This document shows, in pieces, positions 8,999-19,931 of a DNA stretch of 64,000 nucleotides. Under the pieces are notes generated by a model. The model was given only the letters and a program-made list of their open reading frames with translations, did not search any database and was not told the origin of the DNA. Every line of letters starts with the position of its first letter. Position 1 is the stretch's first letter. The position numbers and the translations under genes were made by a program. Source of the stretch: Burkholderiaceae bacterium (GTDB taxonomy: Bacteria; Pseudomonadota; Gammaproteobacteria; Burkholderiales; Burkholderiaceae_E); the NCBI GenBank assembly GCA_023954045.1, contig JAMLIR010000001.1, positions 248,001-312,000 of the forward strand, read 5' to 3'.

Positions 8999-11899
8999 TT
9001 ATCCGATCTTCGCGAGCATCGAACGTGCCTTCTGCTGTTGTGCGTTGTCCCCGCCCTTGAGCACCTCCTCGAGCAGCTCGCGGGCGCCTTCCTTGTCGCC
9101 GATCTCCTCGTAGGCGGACGCGAGATCGAGCTTGGTCGCCATCTCCTGCCAGCGCGACGAGTCGACCGTCGGCGCGACCGCAGTCTCGGCCGCTGCCAGG
9201 CCCAGGTCTCCGCCCGCCTCTCCGAGCGCCGGACCTTCGTCGATCGCCGGGCGCGTGTCCAGCCCTTCGAGCGACGGGAGGTCGATCTTGAAGTCGCCCA
9301 GGTCGGCGAGCGCGTCGGCCTCTGCGGCCGCCGCCGATGCCTGCTCCCCGAACGACGAGCCGGCCGGCTCGATGTCGAGCGAGGGCAACTCGAAGCGCCC
9401 GTCGATCGCGCGCGCCAGGTCCGATTCGGCAATTTCGCCCGACTCCGGCTGCGCGCCGGCCGCCTCGCGCATGCTCGCCGCGCGGCCGATCGTCGTGTCG
9501 AGGTCGAGGTCGAAGTCGAGCGACGGCATCTCGCCGGCCGCCGCAGCCTCGCCCTCCATCGGCACCGTCTCGGCGAACGAGCCGGTGACCGCCCCGGGCG
9601 GACGCTCGATCATCCCGGCGTCCGGCAGCATCCGGTCGCCGAGCGCGGTCGCGGCCGCGCTCGCCGCTGCCGCCAGGCCGGCTGCGCCGAGCCCCGCGGC
9701 GGGCGCCGCGGCACCTGCATCGGGCGCGACCACCGCCGCCGACGGGGTGCCGCCCGAGGATGCGTCGCCGTGGCCCGTGTAGAGCGGGTTGGCCGGGTCG
9801 ATCGACAGGCCGAGGGTGACCACCTTCGGCCACTCTTCGTTCTGCCCGCCGGTCATCTCGTACATTTCCTGTGCCAGCGTGCCGAAGGCGACCGGATCCT
9901 TGCGGCCCGCGTAGATCTCGAGCAGCTTCAGGCGAATCGCCTGCCGCTCGGACTGCTTCTTCAGCGCTTCCTTCAGGATCTCTTCGGCCTGCGCTTCACG
10001 ACCGTAGGCGATGTAGACCTCCGCCTCGGCAATCGGGTCGACCTCGGTCGAGTGGACGTCGACGCCGCTGTCGCGTGCGCTGGTGGCGAACAGGCTGTTG
10101 CTGGTGTCGACCGCCTGGCCGCCGGTCGAGCCGAACAGCGAGTTCGCGGTGAACGCGTCGGCCGGGATCAGGCTGTCTTCCTCGAACTTCTCGTCCTTCT
10201 TGCGGCGCCGCATCGAGTACATCCCGTACGCGCCCAAGGCCAGCACGATCGCGCCGAGGCCCGGAAGCGTCAGCGGGTTGGCCAGCAGCGAATCGACGAA
10301 ACCGGGCTCGGGCGCAGGCGCGGGCCTGGCCGCTGCCGGCGCCGCAGCGGCCGGCGGCTTCGTCTCGCCGGCTGCGGTCGGCGGCGTCGTCGGGGCGGCG
10401 GCGGTCGCGGGTTCGGCGGCCGGGGCGGAAGGCTGGCCTGCCGGCGCAGCGGCCGACGCAGCGGGTCCGGTTTCCGGCGCTGCCGGCGCTGCCGGCGTGG
10501 CCTGCGCCTGCGCGGTCGCCGGCGGCGCCGCCTCGGCAGCCGGCGCAGCGCCCGCCGCGGCCACCGTGCCGGCCGCGGTGGTGCCCGCGGCGCGAGCGGC
10601 CTCGACCTGGCGCTGGAGCTCGGCCAGCTGCTTGTTCTTCAGTTCGACCAGCTGCTGCAGGTCGGCGACGTTCTTCTCGAGCGCAGCGACGCGCTCCTGC
10701 TGCTCGCGCACCGCCGCGTCGCGCGCGACCTGCGCCTCGGCCGACGCATCGGCACCGCCGCTCGTGCTACCGGTAGCGCCCGCAACCTTGCCTGCGGCGC
10801 CTTTGGAGCGGGACAGCTTCAGCTGGTCGCCGGCGGCGGCGCCCGCTGCCTTGTCCTCGACCCGGGCCGTGACCGAGCCGGCAGCACTCTGGCCGGCCTG
10901 CGCCGGCTCGACGCGGCGCGCCGCGGCGGCGAGACGCTCTCGATACGCGCGGAAGTCGGCTGCCTGGGCCCGGATCTGCCTGGTGGCGGCGGCGGCGTCG
11001 ACGGCTGCCATCGCGTCGTGTCCCGGAACCTCGAGCCGCTTGCCGGCCAGCATCTGGTGGACGCTGCCGAAGAACGCCGACGGGTTCGCGTTGTAGATGG
11101 CGATGATCGCCTGGTCGAGCGAGACGTCGGCCGGCTTGACCCGCGCCGCGATCCCCGCCAGCGTGTCGCCGTTGCGGGTCGTGACCTCGCCCGGCGCGCC
11201 CGAGGGCGCAGGCGCGGCCTGCGCGCTGCGTTCGGGCGCGGCTGCCGGGGCAGGCGCGCCAGCCCGGCTGCGCGCCGCCGGCGCGGGCGCTGCCGTCGCC
11301 TGCGCCGGTACCGCCGGCGCGGGCTGCCCGCTCGGGGCGGGCGCCGCCGCGACGCTCGGCGTCACCACCTGCTGCGCCGTCGCGGCGCCGGCCCCCGCTT
11401 CGCGGCCCAACCGAAGTTCGGGCGGATCGAGCAGGAACGTGTATTCGCGGACGAACTTGCCCGAGGCCCAGTTCAATTCGACCAGCAGATCGACGAAGGG
11501 CTCGTTGATCGGCTGCGACGACGTGATCCGCACGACCGCCGACCGGTCGGCGCGCCGGTCGATCGCGAAGCGCAGGCTGGTCAATGCCGGGTTGTATTCG
11601 AGTCCGGCCTGCCTGAAGGCTTCTGCCGGGGCGAGCCGCGCGCTGAGGGATCCGAGTTCCTCGAGGCCGACCGAGGTGACTTCGACTTCGGCCCGGAGCG
11701 GCTGGCCCAACGCAGACTGGACGGTGAGGCGCCCGAGGCCCGCTGCATCGACGGCGGTGGGAACCCCGCCCGCGAGTGCCGCGGCCACCGCCAGCGCGAG
11801 GATCGTCGGAGTGCCCGTTCGACGCCGCCCGAGCGGCTGTGCTTGCGTTGATTTCACGCTTTTCCCCAGTCGCATTAAGCGATTTTTCGAGCCTAACAT
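8999..11899 (-). CDS. fimV: FimV/HubP family polar landmark protein
   Basis: A 966-residue inner-membrane protein that, in known members, organises the cell pole and supports type IV pili and twitching. Order of parts: signal segment at about 30-52, FimV N-terminal periplasmic domain to about 165 (LGQPLRAEVEV), an Ala/Pro-rich stretch, a LysM peptidoglycan-binding domain at about 238-293, a coiled coil at about 393-437, a second Ala/Pro-rich region, one membrane segment at about 543-561 followed by RRRKK, an acidic cytoplasmic region, and the conserved C-terminal motif LDLASAYEEIGDKEGARELL. ATG 11899 is used; a second ATG eight codons in is also possible. Flanked by asd and truA as usual. Confidence 0.93.
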   Translation of the reverse strand: MLGSKNRLMRLGKSVKSTQAQPLGRRRTGTPTILALAVAAALAGGVPTAVDAAGLGRLTVQSALGQPLRAEVEVTSVGLEELGSLSARLAPAEAFRQAGLEYNPALTSLRFAIDRRADRSAVVRITSSQPINEPFVDLLVELNWASGKFVREYTFLLDPPELRLGREAGAGAATAQQVVTPSVAAAPAPSGQPAPAVPAQATAAPAPAARSRAGAPAPAAAPERSAQAAPAPSGAPGEVTTRNGDTLAGIAARVKPADVSLDQAIIAIYNANPSAFFGSVHQMLAGKRLEVPGHDAMAAVDAAAATRQIRAQAADFRAYRERLAAAARRVEPAQAGQSAAGSVTARVEDKAAGAAAGDQLKLSRSKGAAGKVAGATGSTSGGADASAEAQVARDAAVREQQERVAALEKNVADLQQLVELKNKQLAELQRQVEAARAAGTTAAGTVAAAGAAPAAEAAPPATAQAQATPAAPAAPETGPAASAAAPAGQPSAPAAEPATAAAPTTPPTAAGETKPPAAAAPAAARPAPAPEPGFVDSLLANPLTLPGLGAIVLALGAYGMYSMRRRKKDEKFEEDSLIPADAFTANSLFGSTGGQAVDTSNSLFATSARDSGVDVHSTEVDPIAEAEVYIAYGREAQAEEILKEALKKQSERQAIRLKLLEIYAGRKDPVAFGTLAQEMYEMTGGQNEEWPKVVTLGLSIDPANPLYTGHGDASSGGTPSAAVVAPDAGAAAPAAGLGAAGLAAAASAAATALGDRMLPDAGMIERPPGAVTGSFAETVPMEGEAAAAGEMPSLDFDLDLDTTIGRAASMREAAGAQPESGEIAESDLARAIDGRFELPSLDIEPAGSSFGEQASAAAAEADALADLGDFKIDLPSLEGLDTRPAIDEGPALGEAGGDLGLAAAETAVAPTVDSSRWQEMATKLDLASAYEEIGDKEGARELLEEVLKGGDNAQQQKARSMLAKIG

Positions 11900-12014
11900 C
11901 AGCTACTTACCCACGCAAGCTTAAGCAGTGGCGCAGGTTCGCCGCGTGGCCCTCATGTGACGAACGGCGCCCCACGGGGACCCGACGGCGGGCACCTGCC
12001 ACCGGCCGAGACGC

Positions 12015-13136
12015 TCAGGATGCCAGGAGCCTCAACATGCGCCTGAGCGGCTCGGCGGCGCCCCAGAGCAGCTGGTCGCCGACCGTGAACGCGCTCAGAT
12101 AGCCGGCGCCGAGCGACAGCTTGCGCAGGCGCCCGATCGGCACGGTCAGGCTGCCGTTGACCGCCACCGGCGAGAGCTCGCGGATGCTGGCCTCGCGCGT
12201 GTTCGGCACGAGCTTCACCCACGCGTTGCCCGAGGCGACGATCGACTCGATCTCGTCGAGCGGCACGTCGCGGCGCAACTTGATCGTCAGCGCCTGGCTG
12301 TGGCAGCGCATCGCGCCGATGCGCACGCACAGGCTCTCGATCGGGATGTGGCCCGGCCCCGACGCGGGCAGCCCGAGGATCTTGTTGCACTCGGCTTCGC
12401 CCTTCCACTCCTCGCGCGAGGTGCCGTTGCCGAGATCCTTGTCGATCCACGGAATCAGGCTGCCGGCCAGCGGCACGCCGAAGTGCTCGGCCGGGAACGC
12501 CTTCGAGCGCATCGCCTGCGAAACCTGCGCGTCGATCTCGAGGATCGCCGAGCCCGGGTCGGCCAGCAGCGGCGCCACCGCCGCGTGCGCGGCGCCCATC
12601 TGCGCGAGCAGTTCGCGCATGTTCTGCGCGCCTGCGCCCGAGGCCGCCTGGTAGGTCATCGCGCTGATCCACTCGATCAGGTTTTCGCGGAACAGGCCGT
12701 TCAGGCCCATCATCATCAGGCTGACCGTGCAGTTGCCGCCGACGAAGGTGCGCCCGCCGCGCGCCAGCGCGTCCTTGATCACGTGCAGGTTCAGGGGGTC
12801 GAGGATGATGACCGCGTCGTCCTTCATCCGCAGCGCCGAGGCCGCGTCGATCCAGTAGCCGTTCCAGCCCGCCGCCCGCAGTTTCGGGTAGGCCTCGTTG
12901 GTCCAGTCGCCCCCCTGGCAGGTGAGCACGACGTCCATCTTCTTCAGCGAATCGACGTCGCCGGCGCCGTGCAACCTGCGATCGCCGAGATTGGGCACTT
13001 CCGGGGCGGCGCCGCCGGCGTTCGAGGTGCTGAAGAACACCGTCTCGACCTGCGCGAAGTCGTTCTCCTCGCGCATCCGCTGCATCAGCACGGAACCGAC
13101 CATCCCGCGCCACCCGACCATCGCCACCTTCAGCAT
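12015..13136 (-). CDS. asd: Aspartate-semialdehyde dehydrogenase
   Basis: Asd reduces aspartyl phosphate to aspartate semialdehyde with NADPH, feeding lysine, methionine, threonine and diaminopimelate synthesis. The 373-residue protein has the nucleotide motif VGWRGMVGS, the active-site Cys136 in GGNCTVS, and the long form typical of Gram-negative bacteria. I start at ATG 13136 (MLKVAMVGW), preceded by GGGAG at a good distance, rather than at the longer frame from 13166. It lies 49 bp after leuB. Confidence 0.97.
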   Translation of the reverse strand: MLKVAMVGWRGMVGSVLMQRMREENDFAQVETVFFSTSNAGGAAPEVPNLGDRRLHGAGDVDSLKKMDVVLTCQGGDWTNEAYPKLRAAGWNGYWIDAASALRMKDDAVIILDPLNLHVIKDALARGGRTFVGGNCTVSLMMMGLNGLFRENLIEWISAMTYQAASGAGAQNMRELLAQMGAAHAAVAPLLADPGSAILEIDAQVSQAMRSKAFPAEHFGVPLAGSLIPWIDKDLGNGTSREEWKGEAECNKILGLPASGPGHIPIESLCVRIGAMRCHSQALTIKLRRDVPLDEIESIVASGNAWVKLVPNTREASIRELSPVAVNGSLTVPIGRLRKLSLGAGYLSAFTVGDQLLWGAAEPLRRMLRLLAS

Positions 13137-13185
13137 GACATCGCTCCCGCATCGCGCCGGCGCCATTGCGCCGGCGGCGTCGTCT

Positions 13186-14250
13186 TCAAAGCGCCGCGAG
13201 CACCGCGTCGCCCATCTCTTTCGTTCCCACCGTCCGCTTGCCCGGCTCGGCGATGTCCGCCGTCCGGAACCCCTGCGCCAGCACCTTGCGCACCGCCGCC
13301 TCGACCCGCTGCGCCGCCGCCTCCTGGTTCAGCGAGTGCCGCAGCAGCATCGCCGCGGACAGGATCGTCGCCAGCGGATTGGCCACGCCCTTGCCCGCGA
13401 TGTCGGGCGCCGAGCCGTGGATCGGCTCGTACAGGCCGAAGCCGCGCGCGTTCAGCGACGCCGACGGCAGCATCCCGATCGACCCGGTGAGCATCGACGC
13501 CTCGTCCGACAGGATATCGCCGAACATGTTGCCGGTGACGATGACATCGAACTGCCTGGGGTTGCGCACCAGCTGCATCGCCGCGTTGTCCACGTACATG
13601 TGCGTGAGCTCGACGTCGCGGTATTGTCCGTGCACGTCGGTGACGACCTCGCGCCAGAACTGCGTGGTCTCGAGCACGTTGGCCTTGTCCACCGAGCAGA
13701 CGCGGCGCTGGCGCTTGCGCGCCGTCTCGAACGCCAGCTGCGCGATGCGGCGGATCTCGCCTTCGGTATAGCGCATCGTGTCGAAACCCTCGCGCTCGCC
13801 GTGCTCGTTGGTGCGCACGCCGCGCGGCTGGCCGAAATAGATGTCGCTGGTCAGCTCGCGCAGGATCAGCAGGTCGAGGCCGGCGACGACCTCGGGCTTG
13901 AGCGTCGACGCGTGGGCGAGCTCCGGGTAGACGATCGCCGGGCGCAGGTTCGCGAACAGGTCGAAGTGCTTGCGCAGCCGCAGCAGCCCCTGCTCCGGGC
14001 GCTTGGCGCGAGGAAGCGTGTCGTACTTCGGGCCCCCGACCGAGCCGAACAGGATCGCGTCGGCCTGGCCGGCGACCTTGAGCGTCGCCTCGGGCAGCGG
14101 GTCGCCGGCCGCGTCGTAACCGGCACCGCCGACCGGCGCGTCCTCCATCTCGATGCTCAGGCCGTCGGTGGCCAGCGCCCGCAGCACGCGCACCGCCTGC
14201 CCGGTGATCTCGGGTCCGATGCCGTCGCCGGCCAGCACTGCGATTCTCAT
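13186..14250 (-). CDS. leuB: 3-isopropylmalate dehydrogenase
   Basis: LeuB oxidises and decarboxylates 3-isopropylmalate in leucine synthesis. The 354-residue sequence starts [16 protein letters not shown] and shows the substrate and NAD signature ([20 protein letters not shown]) and [11 protein letters not shown] near the adenine site. A strong terminator stands between leuD and leuB, so leuB with asd is likely expressed partly from a separate promoter or by readthrough. Confidence 0.98.
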   Translation of the reverse strand: MRIAVLAGDGIGPEITGQAVRVLRALATDGLSIEMEDAPVGGAGYDAAGDPLPEATLKVAGQADAILFGSVGGPKYDTLPRAKRPEQGLLRLRKHFDLFANLRPAIVYPELAHASTLKPEVVAGLDLLILRELTSDIYFGQPRGVRTNEHGEREGFDTMRYTEGEIRRIAQLAFETARKRQRRVCSVDKANVLETTQFWREVVTDVHGQYRDVELTHMYVDNAAMQLVRNPRQFDVIVTGNMFGDILSDEASMLTGSIGMLPSASLNARGFGLYEPIHGSAPDIAGKGVANPLATILSAAMLLRHSLNQEAAAQRVEAAVRKVLAQGFRTADIAEPGKRTVGTKEMGDAVLAAL

Positions 14251-14277
14251 GTCCAGGAATTCCGCTCAGTGATCTGC

Positions 14278-14310
14278 AAAAAAAAACCCGGCCTCGCTTT
14301 CCGGGCCGGG
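14278..14310 (-). terminator. Intrinsic terminator between leuD and leuB
   Basis: On the minus strand a perfect 7-bp G+C stem (CCCGGCC with GGCCGGG), 10-base loop, is followed by nine consecutive T residues. It lies 45 bp after the leuD stop and ends 27 bp before the leuB ATG. It divides the leucine genes into leuC-ecn-leuD and leuB-asd. Confidence 0.9.
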
Positions 14311-14355
14311 CCGCCTCGGTCGATCTCGACAAGACGCCTGCGAGCCCGGTCTCCG

Positions 14356-15009
14356 TCAGCCGGCGAGGGTGGTCGCCAGCCACGGCTGCTCGACCAGCCG
14401 CCTGCTCTCGTAGTCGCGGATCGCGTCCGCGTGCTTCAGCGTGAGCCCGATCTCGTCCAGCCCGCCCAGCAGGCACTCCTTGCGGAACGGATCGACCTCG
14501 AACGCGAAGCTGCGCGAGCCGTCCACGGTGCGCACCTCCTGCGCGGGCAGGTCGACGACCAGTTCGAAGCCGGTGAACGCGTTGACCTGGTCGAACAGCC
14601 AGTCGACGTCGGACTCCGACAACCGCACCGGCAGCAGCCCGTTCTTGAAGCAGTTGTTGAAGAAGATGTCCGCGTACGAGGGCGCGACGATCACCCGGAA
14701 GCCGTAGTCTTCCAGCGCCCACGGCGCGTGCTCGCGCGAGGAGCCGCAGCCGAAGTTCTTGCGCGCGAGCAGGATCGAAGCGCCCCGGTAGCGCGGCTGG
14801 TTCAGCGCGAAGTCGGGGTTCAGCGGCCGCCGGCTGTTGTCCATGCCCGGTTCGCCGCGATCGAGGTAGCGCCATTCGTCGAACAGGTTCGGCCCGAAGC
14901 CGCTGCGCTTGATCGACTTCAGGAACTGCTTCGGAATGATCGCGTCGGTGTCGACGTTCGCCCGATCGAGCGGCGCGACGAGACCGCGGTGAACCGTGAG
15001 GCTTCGCAT
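14356..15009 (-). CDS. leuD: 3-isopropylmalate dehydratase small subunit
   Basis: LeuD is the swivel-domain subunit of isopropylmalate isomerase and works with LeuC. The 217-residue protein shows the family motifs [12 protein letters not shown] near residue 21 and [15 protein letters not shown] near residue 85. It is separated from leuC by the small entericidin gene, an arrangement common in Burkholderiales. Confidence 0.97.
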   Translation of the reverse strand: MRSLTVHRGLVAPLDRANVDTDAIIPKQFLKSIKRSGFGPNLFDEWRYLDRGEPGMDNSRRPLNPDFALNQPRYRGASILLARKNFGCGSSREHAPWALEDYGFRVIVAPSYADIFFNNCFKNGLLPVRLSESDVDWLFDQVNAFTGFELVVDLPAQEVRTVDGSRSFAFEVDPFRKECLLGGLDEIGLTLKHADAIRDYESRRLVEQPWLATTLAG

Positions 15010-15031
15010 GACCGCAGGTGCCCTCTCGCCG

Positions 15032-15163
15032 TTACTTCTTGGCCGCGCCCTGGATCGTCTCGCCGGCTTTCTCGATGTCCTTGCCCGCGCCCGAGATCGT
15101 GTTGCAGGCGCCCAGCGACAGCACGAACGCGCCGGCCAGCACCGCTGAGATGATTCGCTTCAT
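15032..15163 (-). CDS. Entericidin-family small lipoprotein
   Basis: A 43-residue peptide starting [11 protein letters not shown] with a lipobox LGAC (lipidated Cys20), then a short charged amphipathic tail ending QGAAKK. It is the Entericidin A/B type of outer-membrane or inner-membrane-anchored lipoprotein, linked in E. coli to programmed lysis and toxin/antidote pairs. It sits between leuC (18 bp) and leuD (22 bp), a conserved insertion in Burkholderiales leu operons, so expression follows leucine genes. ATG 15163 is preceded by AAGGAGC at a suitable distance. Confidence 0.9.
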   Translation of the reverse strand: MKRIISAVLAGAFVLSLGACNTISGAGKDIEKAGETIQGAAKK

Positions 15164-15181
15164 CGTTTGCTCCTTCCTGAA

Positions 15182-16591
15182 TCAGATGCGCCGCACGTCG
15201 ACGAAATGCCCCGCGACGGCTGCGGCAGCCGCCATCGCAGGACTCACCAGGTGCGTGCGCCCGCCGGCGCCCTGCCGGCCCTCGAAGTTGCGGTTCGAGG
15301 TGGACGCACAGCGCTCGCCCGGCTCGAGCCGGTCGGCGTTCATTGCCAGGCACATCGAGCAACCGGGCTCGCGCCACTCGAAGCCGGCGTCGCGGAAGAT
15401 CCGGTCGAGCCCCTCGGCCTCGGCCTGCTTCTTCACCAGCCCCGAGCCCGGCACGACCATCACCAGCTTCACGTTCGAGGCCTTGTGCTTGCCGCGCACG
15501 ACGGCGGCCGCCTCGCGCAGGTCTTCGATGCGCGAGTTGGTGCACGAACCGATGAACACCTTGTCGACACGGATGTCGCCGATCGGCGTGTTCGGCTTCA
15601 GGCCCATGTACTGCAGCGCGCGCTCCATGCCCTCGCGGCGCACCGAATCGCGTTCCTTGTCGGGGTCGGGCACGCGGTCGTCGACCGGCACCACCATCTC
15701 GGGCGACGTGCCCCAGGTGACGTGCGGCTTCAGTTGCGTCGCGTCGACGTCGATCACCAGGTCGAAGCGCGCGCCAGGGTCGGAGCGCAGCGTGCGCCAG
15801 TAGTCGACCGCCTTGTACCAGTCGGGTCCGGCCGGCGCCATCGGGCGGCCGCGCAGGTAATTGAGCGTCGTGTCGTCGACCGCGACCATTCCGGAGCGCG
15901 CGCCGGCCTCGATCGCCATGTTGCAGATCGTCATCCGGCCTTCCATCGACAGCGAGCGGATGGTGGAGCCAGCGAACTCGATCGCGTAGCCGGTGCCGCC
16001 GGCCGTACCGATTCGGCCGATCACGGACAGGATCACGTCCTTGGCCGTGACCCCTCGCGGCAGCGCGCCGTCGACCTTGACCAGCATGTTCTTCATCTTC
16101 TTCGCCACCAGCGTCTGCGTGGCGAGCGCGTGCTCGACCTCCGAGGTGCCGATGCCGAAGGCCAGGCACGCGAACGCGCCGTGCGTGCTGGTATGCGAGT
16201 CGCCGCAGACCACCGTCATGCCGGGCAGCGTCGCACCCTGCTCGGGCCCGATCACGTGCACGATGCCCTGGCGGCGATCGTTGATGTCGAAGTACGGAAT
16301 GCCGAACTCGTGCGCGTTGGCGTCGAGCGTCTCGACCTGCAGCCGCGAGATCGGGTCGGCGATGCCCTGCGACCGGTCGGTGGTCGGCACGTTGTGGTCG
16401 ACCACCGCCAGGTTGGCCGCGACGCGCCACGGCTTGCGGCCGGCCAGCTTCAGCCCCTCGAACGCCTGCGGACTGGTGACCTCGTGGACCAGGTGACGAT
16501 CGACGTAGATGAGCGCGGTGCCGTCGTCTTCCTGGCGGACGACGTGGGCATCCCAGAGCTTGTCGTAGAGGGTGCGGGGCGCGATCGACAT
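15182..16591 (-). CDS. leuC: 3-isopropylmalate dehydratase large subunit
   Basis: LeuC carries the [4Fe-4S] cluster that isomerises 2-isopropylmalate to 3-isopropylmalate. The 469-residue protein shows the aconitase-family motifs [26 protein letters not shown] (cluster Cys) and CSMCLA (two cluster Cys). Start ATG 16591 gives [13 protein letters not shown], the usual N-terminus. It is the first gene of the leuC-ecn-leuD unit. Confidence 0.98.
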   Translation of the reverse strand: MSIAPRTLYDKLWDAHVVRQEDDGTALIYVDRHLVHEVTSPQAFEGLKLAGRKPWRVAANLAVVDHNVPTTDRSQGIADPISRLQVETLDANAHEFGIPYFDINDRRQGIVHVIGPEQGATLPGMTVVCGDSHTSTHGAFACLAFGIGTSEVEHALATQTLVAKKMKNMLVKVDGALPRGVTAKDVILSVIGRIGTAGGTGYAIEFAGSTIRSLSMEGRMTICNMAIEAGARSGMVAVDDTTLNYLRGRPMAPAGPDWYKAVDYWRTLRSDPGARFDLVIDVDATQLKPHVTWGTSPEMVVPVDDRVPDPDKERDSVRREGMERALQYMGLKPNTPIGDIRVDKVFIGSCTNSRIEDLREAAAVVRGKHKASNVKLVMVVPGSGLVKKQAEAEGLDRIFRDAGFEWREPGCSMCLAMNADRLEPGERCASTSNRNFEGRQGAGGRTHLVSPAMAAAAAVAGHFVDVRRI

Positions 16592-16669
16592 CCTGAAATT
16601 ATGCCATGCGCCCTCGCGCCGGCCCGGCGCGACCCCGGGGCCGCGGCGCGCTGGCCGCGGGCCCGCACC

Positions 16670-17494
16670 CTAGCGGCGGCGCGCCTGCTCGTACAGCGGC
16701 ATCACCCGCGCCGAATAGACCTCCAGGTCCTTCAGCCGCGTCTCGGCCGACGGGTGCGTGCTCAGGAACTCCGGACCGCTGCCGCCGCCGTTGCGCGCCA
16801 TCTTCTGCCACAGCGTGATCGCGGCGCGCGGGTCGTAGCCGGCGCGGGCCGCGATCTCGACGCCGATCCGGTCGGCTTCGGTCTCGTGCAGGCGGCTGTT
16901 CGGCAACCCGAAGAAGGCCTTGTAGAAGACTCCGCCCAGGTCGGATCCGGCCTGGCCGACCCCCAGCAGGATCGACGCACCGGTGATCACCGCCTGCGCG
17001 CCCATCTGCTCGGACGCGCGCTCGCGCGCGTGCTCGCGGAGCGCGTGTGCGATCTCGTGGCCGACCACCGCGGCGATTTCGTCGTCGGTCAGGTTCAGCT
17101 TCGTGACGAGCCCGGTGTAGACCGCGATCTTGCCGCCCGGCATGCACCAGGCGTTGATCTGGTCGGAACGGATCACGTTGACTTCCCACTTCCACTGCCT
17201 GGCGTCGGGGCGGAACGCCGCGCTGGCCGGGATCAGCCGGTTGGTGATCGCGCGCACCCGTGCGGTAAGCGCCGGATCGGCGTTCAGCGCGCCCTTCTGC
17301 CGCTCGGTCGACAAGGTCTCGCGGTACGCCAACTCGGCCTGCTGGCGCATGTCGGCCTCGGACACCATCGACGACATCCGCTGCGTGCGCTCGACGCCCA
17401 CCGCGCCCGCGCTGGTGGTCTTCACCGACTGGCAGCCGGCAAGCAGCGCCGCGGAGGCGACCAGCGCGGCCGCGAGGACCCGTGTCTTGCTCAT
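16670..17494 (-). CDS. M48 family metallopeptidase, lipoprotein
   Basis: A 274-residue zinc protease with a lipoprotein signal (lipobox LLAGC, Cys21), so it is anchored to the periplasmic face of a membrane. The catalytic motif HEIAH is at 146-150 and the third-ligand helix HETEAD at about 203-208. It resembles the periplasmic proteases LoiP and YcaL, which degrade misassembled outer-membrane proteins. It lies alone between leuC and the aroC-MFS pair on the same strand; a 7-bp G+C hairpin (17512-17531) lies in its 5' leader. Confidence 0.88.
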   Translation of the reverse strand: MSKTRVLAAALVASAALLAGCQSVKTTSAGAVGVERTQRMSSMVSEADMRQQAELAYRETLSTERQKGALNADPALTARVRAITNRLIPASAAFRPDARQWKWEVNVIRSDQINAWCMPGGKIAVYTGLVTKLNLTDDEIAAVVGHEIAHALREHARERASEQMGAQAVITGASILLGVGQAGSDLGGVFYKAFFGLPNSRLHETEADRIGVEIAARAGYDPRAAITLWQKMARNGGGSGPEFLSTHPSAETRLKDLEVYSARVMPLYEQARRR

Positions 17495-17604
17495 CGTTCG
17501 TCTCCCTGACCGGGCGGCCGTCGCGCCGCCCTTGCGACCTTACGTCGTGGCCGATTCTCGCAAAGGGCGGCTGCAAAGGCCAAACCCCCGGCCCGGCCCG
17601 GTGC

Positions 17605-18771
17605 TCAATGGGCGACTTCGACCGCTTCCGGCTCGCGGCAGCGGCGAAACACCCACGCGCCGATCGCCGCTGCCACGGCCGACACCAGGAACGCCGCCGA
17701 AGGCGACACGGCGGTCCACACCCAGCTCGCGGCGAGCGTACCCAGCGCGCCGCCGAGCCCGTAGCCGACCATCACGTACAGCGCCTGCGCCCGTGCCTGC
17801 TGCGCCGGCTCGAACCAATGCTGCAGCGTGGCCACCGTCGCCGTGTGATGGACGCCGAACGTCACCGCGTGAAGCAGTTGCGCGATCGCCAGCGCCGGCA
17901 GCCACCCCGCGGCCAGCCCGATCAGCGCGAAGCGCAGCGCCGCGACCCACAGGCTCGCGCCGAGCAGCCGGATCGCGCCGAAGCGGTCGAACAGCCGCTG
18001 CTGCACCCAGAAGATCGCGATCTCGGCGACGACCCCGAGCGCCCACAACAGCCCGATCGCCGTCTTGCTGTAGCCGAGCTGCGCCAGGTACAGCGACAGG
18101 AACGCATAGAGCGCCGCGTGCGCGAACAGCATCAGGAACGCCGACGCGAAGAACGCCTGCACGCGCGGCTGGCGCAGCCGCTCGCGCACCCGCATCGCCG
18201 GCGGCCCGGACTGCGGCACCGGCACCGCGCGCAGCATCCAGGTGCTCGCGGCGAGCGCCACGAGGATCGCCGCCATCCACCACGGCAGCGAGCGCATCCC
18301 CCAGGCGTCGAGCACCGACCCCATTGCCACCACGCCGACGATGAAGCCCGCCGAGCCCCAGATGCGGATGCGCCCGTAGCGGCCGGCGTCGCCCCCGGCG
18401 TCGCGCATCGCGATCGTCTCGCCGATCGGCATCTGCGCCGCGGTCATGAAGAACAGCAGTGCCAGCACCGGCAGCAGCGCCACGAAGCGGTCGCCGGCCC
18501 AAGGCAGCAGCAACGCCGAGAGGAACGCGCCGACCGAACTCACTCGGAGCAGCAGGACGCGGCTACCGCCGCGATCGGCCATCCAGCCCCAGAACGGCGG
18601 GCCGACGATCCGCAGCACCTGCGGCACCGCCATCAGCACGCCGATCTGCGCGATCGACAGCCCGATCGCGGCCAGGTACAGGCTCAGGTACGGCGAGAAC
18701 AGCCCGACGTAGGTGAAATAGGCGAGATAGAGCGCCCGGATGCCGGCGGCGCCGGTGCCGCCGGCGCTCAA
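17605..18771 (-). CDS. MFS transporter, LacY/HcaT-like
   Basis: A 388-residue, 12-segment permease of the MFS_1_like type (motifs [13 protein letters not shown] near residue 55 and [12 protein letters not shown] near 125). HcaT-like proteins carry aromatic acids or nucleosides, but the substrate here cannot be read from the sequence. No ATG lies in frame ahead of the first membrane segment. The best start is TTG at 18771, which overlaps the aroC stop as TTGA and gives [18 protein letters not shown]. This coupling means it is probably expressed with aroC. Confidence 0.85.
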   Translation of the reverse strand: MSAGGTGAAGIRALYLAYFTYVGLFSPYLSLYLAAIGLSIAQIGVLMAVPQVLRIVGPPFWGWMADRGGSRVLLLRVSSVGAFLSALLLPWAGDRFVALLPVLALLFFMTAAQMPIGETIAMRDAGGDAGRYGRIRIWGSAGFIVGVVAMGSVLDAWGMRSLPWWMAAILVALAASTWMLRAVPVPQSGPPAMRVRERLRQPRVQAFFASAFLMLFAHAALYAFLSLYLAQLGYSKTAIGLLWALGVVAEIAIFWVQQRLFDRFGAIRLLGASLWVAALRFALIGLAAGWLPALAIAQLLHAVTFGVHHTATVATLQHWFEPAQQARAQALYVMVGYGLGGALGTLAASWVWTAVSPSAAFLVSAVAAAIGAWVFRRCREPEAVEVAH

Positions 18772-19880
18772 CGCGCGCCGCGCGGCGCCGGCCCCGCGAT
18801 GCGCGGCGTAGCCACCGACACCTCGGCGTTCTGCGCGCGATCGCGCAGCGCGTGGTCCATCAGCACCAGCGCCAGCATCGCCTCGGCGATCGGCGCGGCG
18901 CGGATGCCCACGCACGGGTCGTGCCGGCCCAGCGTCTCGACCGTGGTCGGCGCGCCCGCGAGGTCGATCGAGCGCCGCGGCACCCGGATGCTGGAGGTCG
19001 GCTTGATCGCCAGTTCGACCACGATCGGCTGGCCGGTGGAGATGCCGCCCAGCACTCCGCCCGCGTGGTTGGTCGCGAAGCCTTCGGGCGTGAGCTCGTC
19101 GCCGTGCTCGCTGCCCTTCTGCGTCACGCAGGCGAAGCCCGCGCCGATCTCGACGCCCTTGACCGCGTTGATTCCCATCATCGCGTAGGCGATGTCCGCG
19201 TCGAGCTTGTCGTAAAGCGGCTCGCCCAGCCCTACCGGCACGTTCTCGGCCACCACGCGCACGCGCGCGCCGCAGGAATCGCCCGCGCGCCGCAGCGCGT
19301 CCATGTATTCCTCGAGCTTCGGCACGACGCCGGCGTCGGCAGCGAAGAACGGGTTGTTCGGCACCTGCGCCCAGTCGGTGACCGGGATGACGACCTCGCC
19401 CAGCTGCGTCATGCAGCCGCGGATCTGCGTGCCGAAGTGCTCGCGCAGCCACTTCTTCGCGATCGCCGCGGCGGCGACCGCCGGCGCGGTGAGCCGCGCC
19501 GACGAACGCCCGCCGCCGCGCGGATCGCGCACCCCGTACTTGTGCCAGTAGGTGTAGTCGGCGTGGCCGGGGCGAAAGGTCCGCGCGATCGTCGAGTAAT
19601 CCTTGCTGCGCGCGTCCTGGTTGCGGATCAGCAGCGCGATCGGCGTGCCGGTGGTGCGCCCCTCGAAGACGCCGGACAGGATCTCGACCGCGTCGGGCTC
19701 CTGCCGCTGCGTGACGTGGCGCGAGGTGCCCGGGCGGCGGCGATCGAGGTCGGGCTGGATGTCGGCCTCGGACAGGGCCATGCCAGGCGGGCAGCCGTCG
19801 ACCACGCAGCCGATCGCGGGCCCGTGCGATTCGCCGAAGGTGGTGACGGTGAAGAGGCGACCGAACGTGCTGCCGGACAT
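18768..19880 (-). CDS. aroC: Chorismate synthase
   Basis: AroC converts EPSP to chorismate using reduced FMN, the last common step for aromatic amino acids. The 370-residue protein has all three signatures: [14 protein letters not shown] near residue 17, the central [10 protein letters not shown], and the C-terminal [17 protein letters not shown]. It stands 51 bp after gltX and overlaps the start of the MFS gene. Confidence 0.98.
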   Translation of the reverse strand: MSGSTFGRLFTVTTFGESHGPAIGCVVDGCPPGMALSEADIQPDLDRRRPGTSRHVTQRQEPDAVEILSGVFEGRTTGTPIALLIRNQDARSKDYSTIARTFRPGHADYTYWHKYGVRDPRGGGRSSARLTAPAVAAAAIAKKWLREHFGTQIRGCMTQLGEVVIPVTDWAQVPNNPFFAADAGVVPKLEEYMDALRRAGDSCGARVRVVAENVPVGLGEPLYDKLDADIAYAMMGINAVKGVEIGAGFACVTQKGSEHGDELTPEGFATNHAGGVLGGISTGQPIVVELAIKPTSSIRVPRRSIDLAGAPTTVETLGRHDPCVGIRAAPIAEAMLALVLMDHALRDRAQNAEVSVATPRIAGPAPRGAR

Positions 19881-19931
19881 CGGGGGGACCTCGTGGTGAC
19901 TGATCGATTCTAGCGGAGCCGGCGTTCGTGG

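Noticed and set aside
8918-11851. A 977-codon plus-strand open frame opposite fimV
   Set aside because: Low-complexity Arg/Gly/Ala sequence antisense to a well-supported FimV gene.
17512-17531. G+C hairpin upstream of the M48 protease gene as a terminator
   Set aside because: A 7-bp stem is present but no T tract follows on either strand; it is only noted as a leader hairpin.
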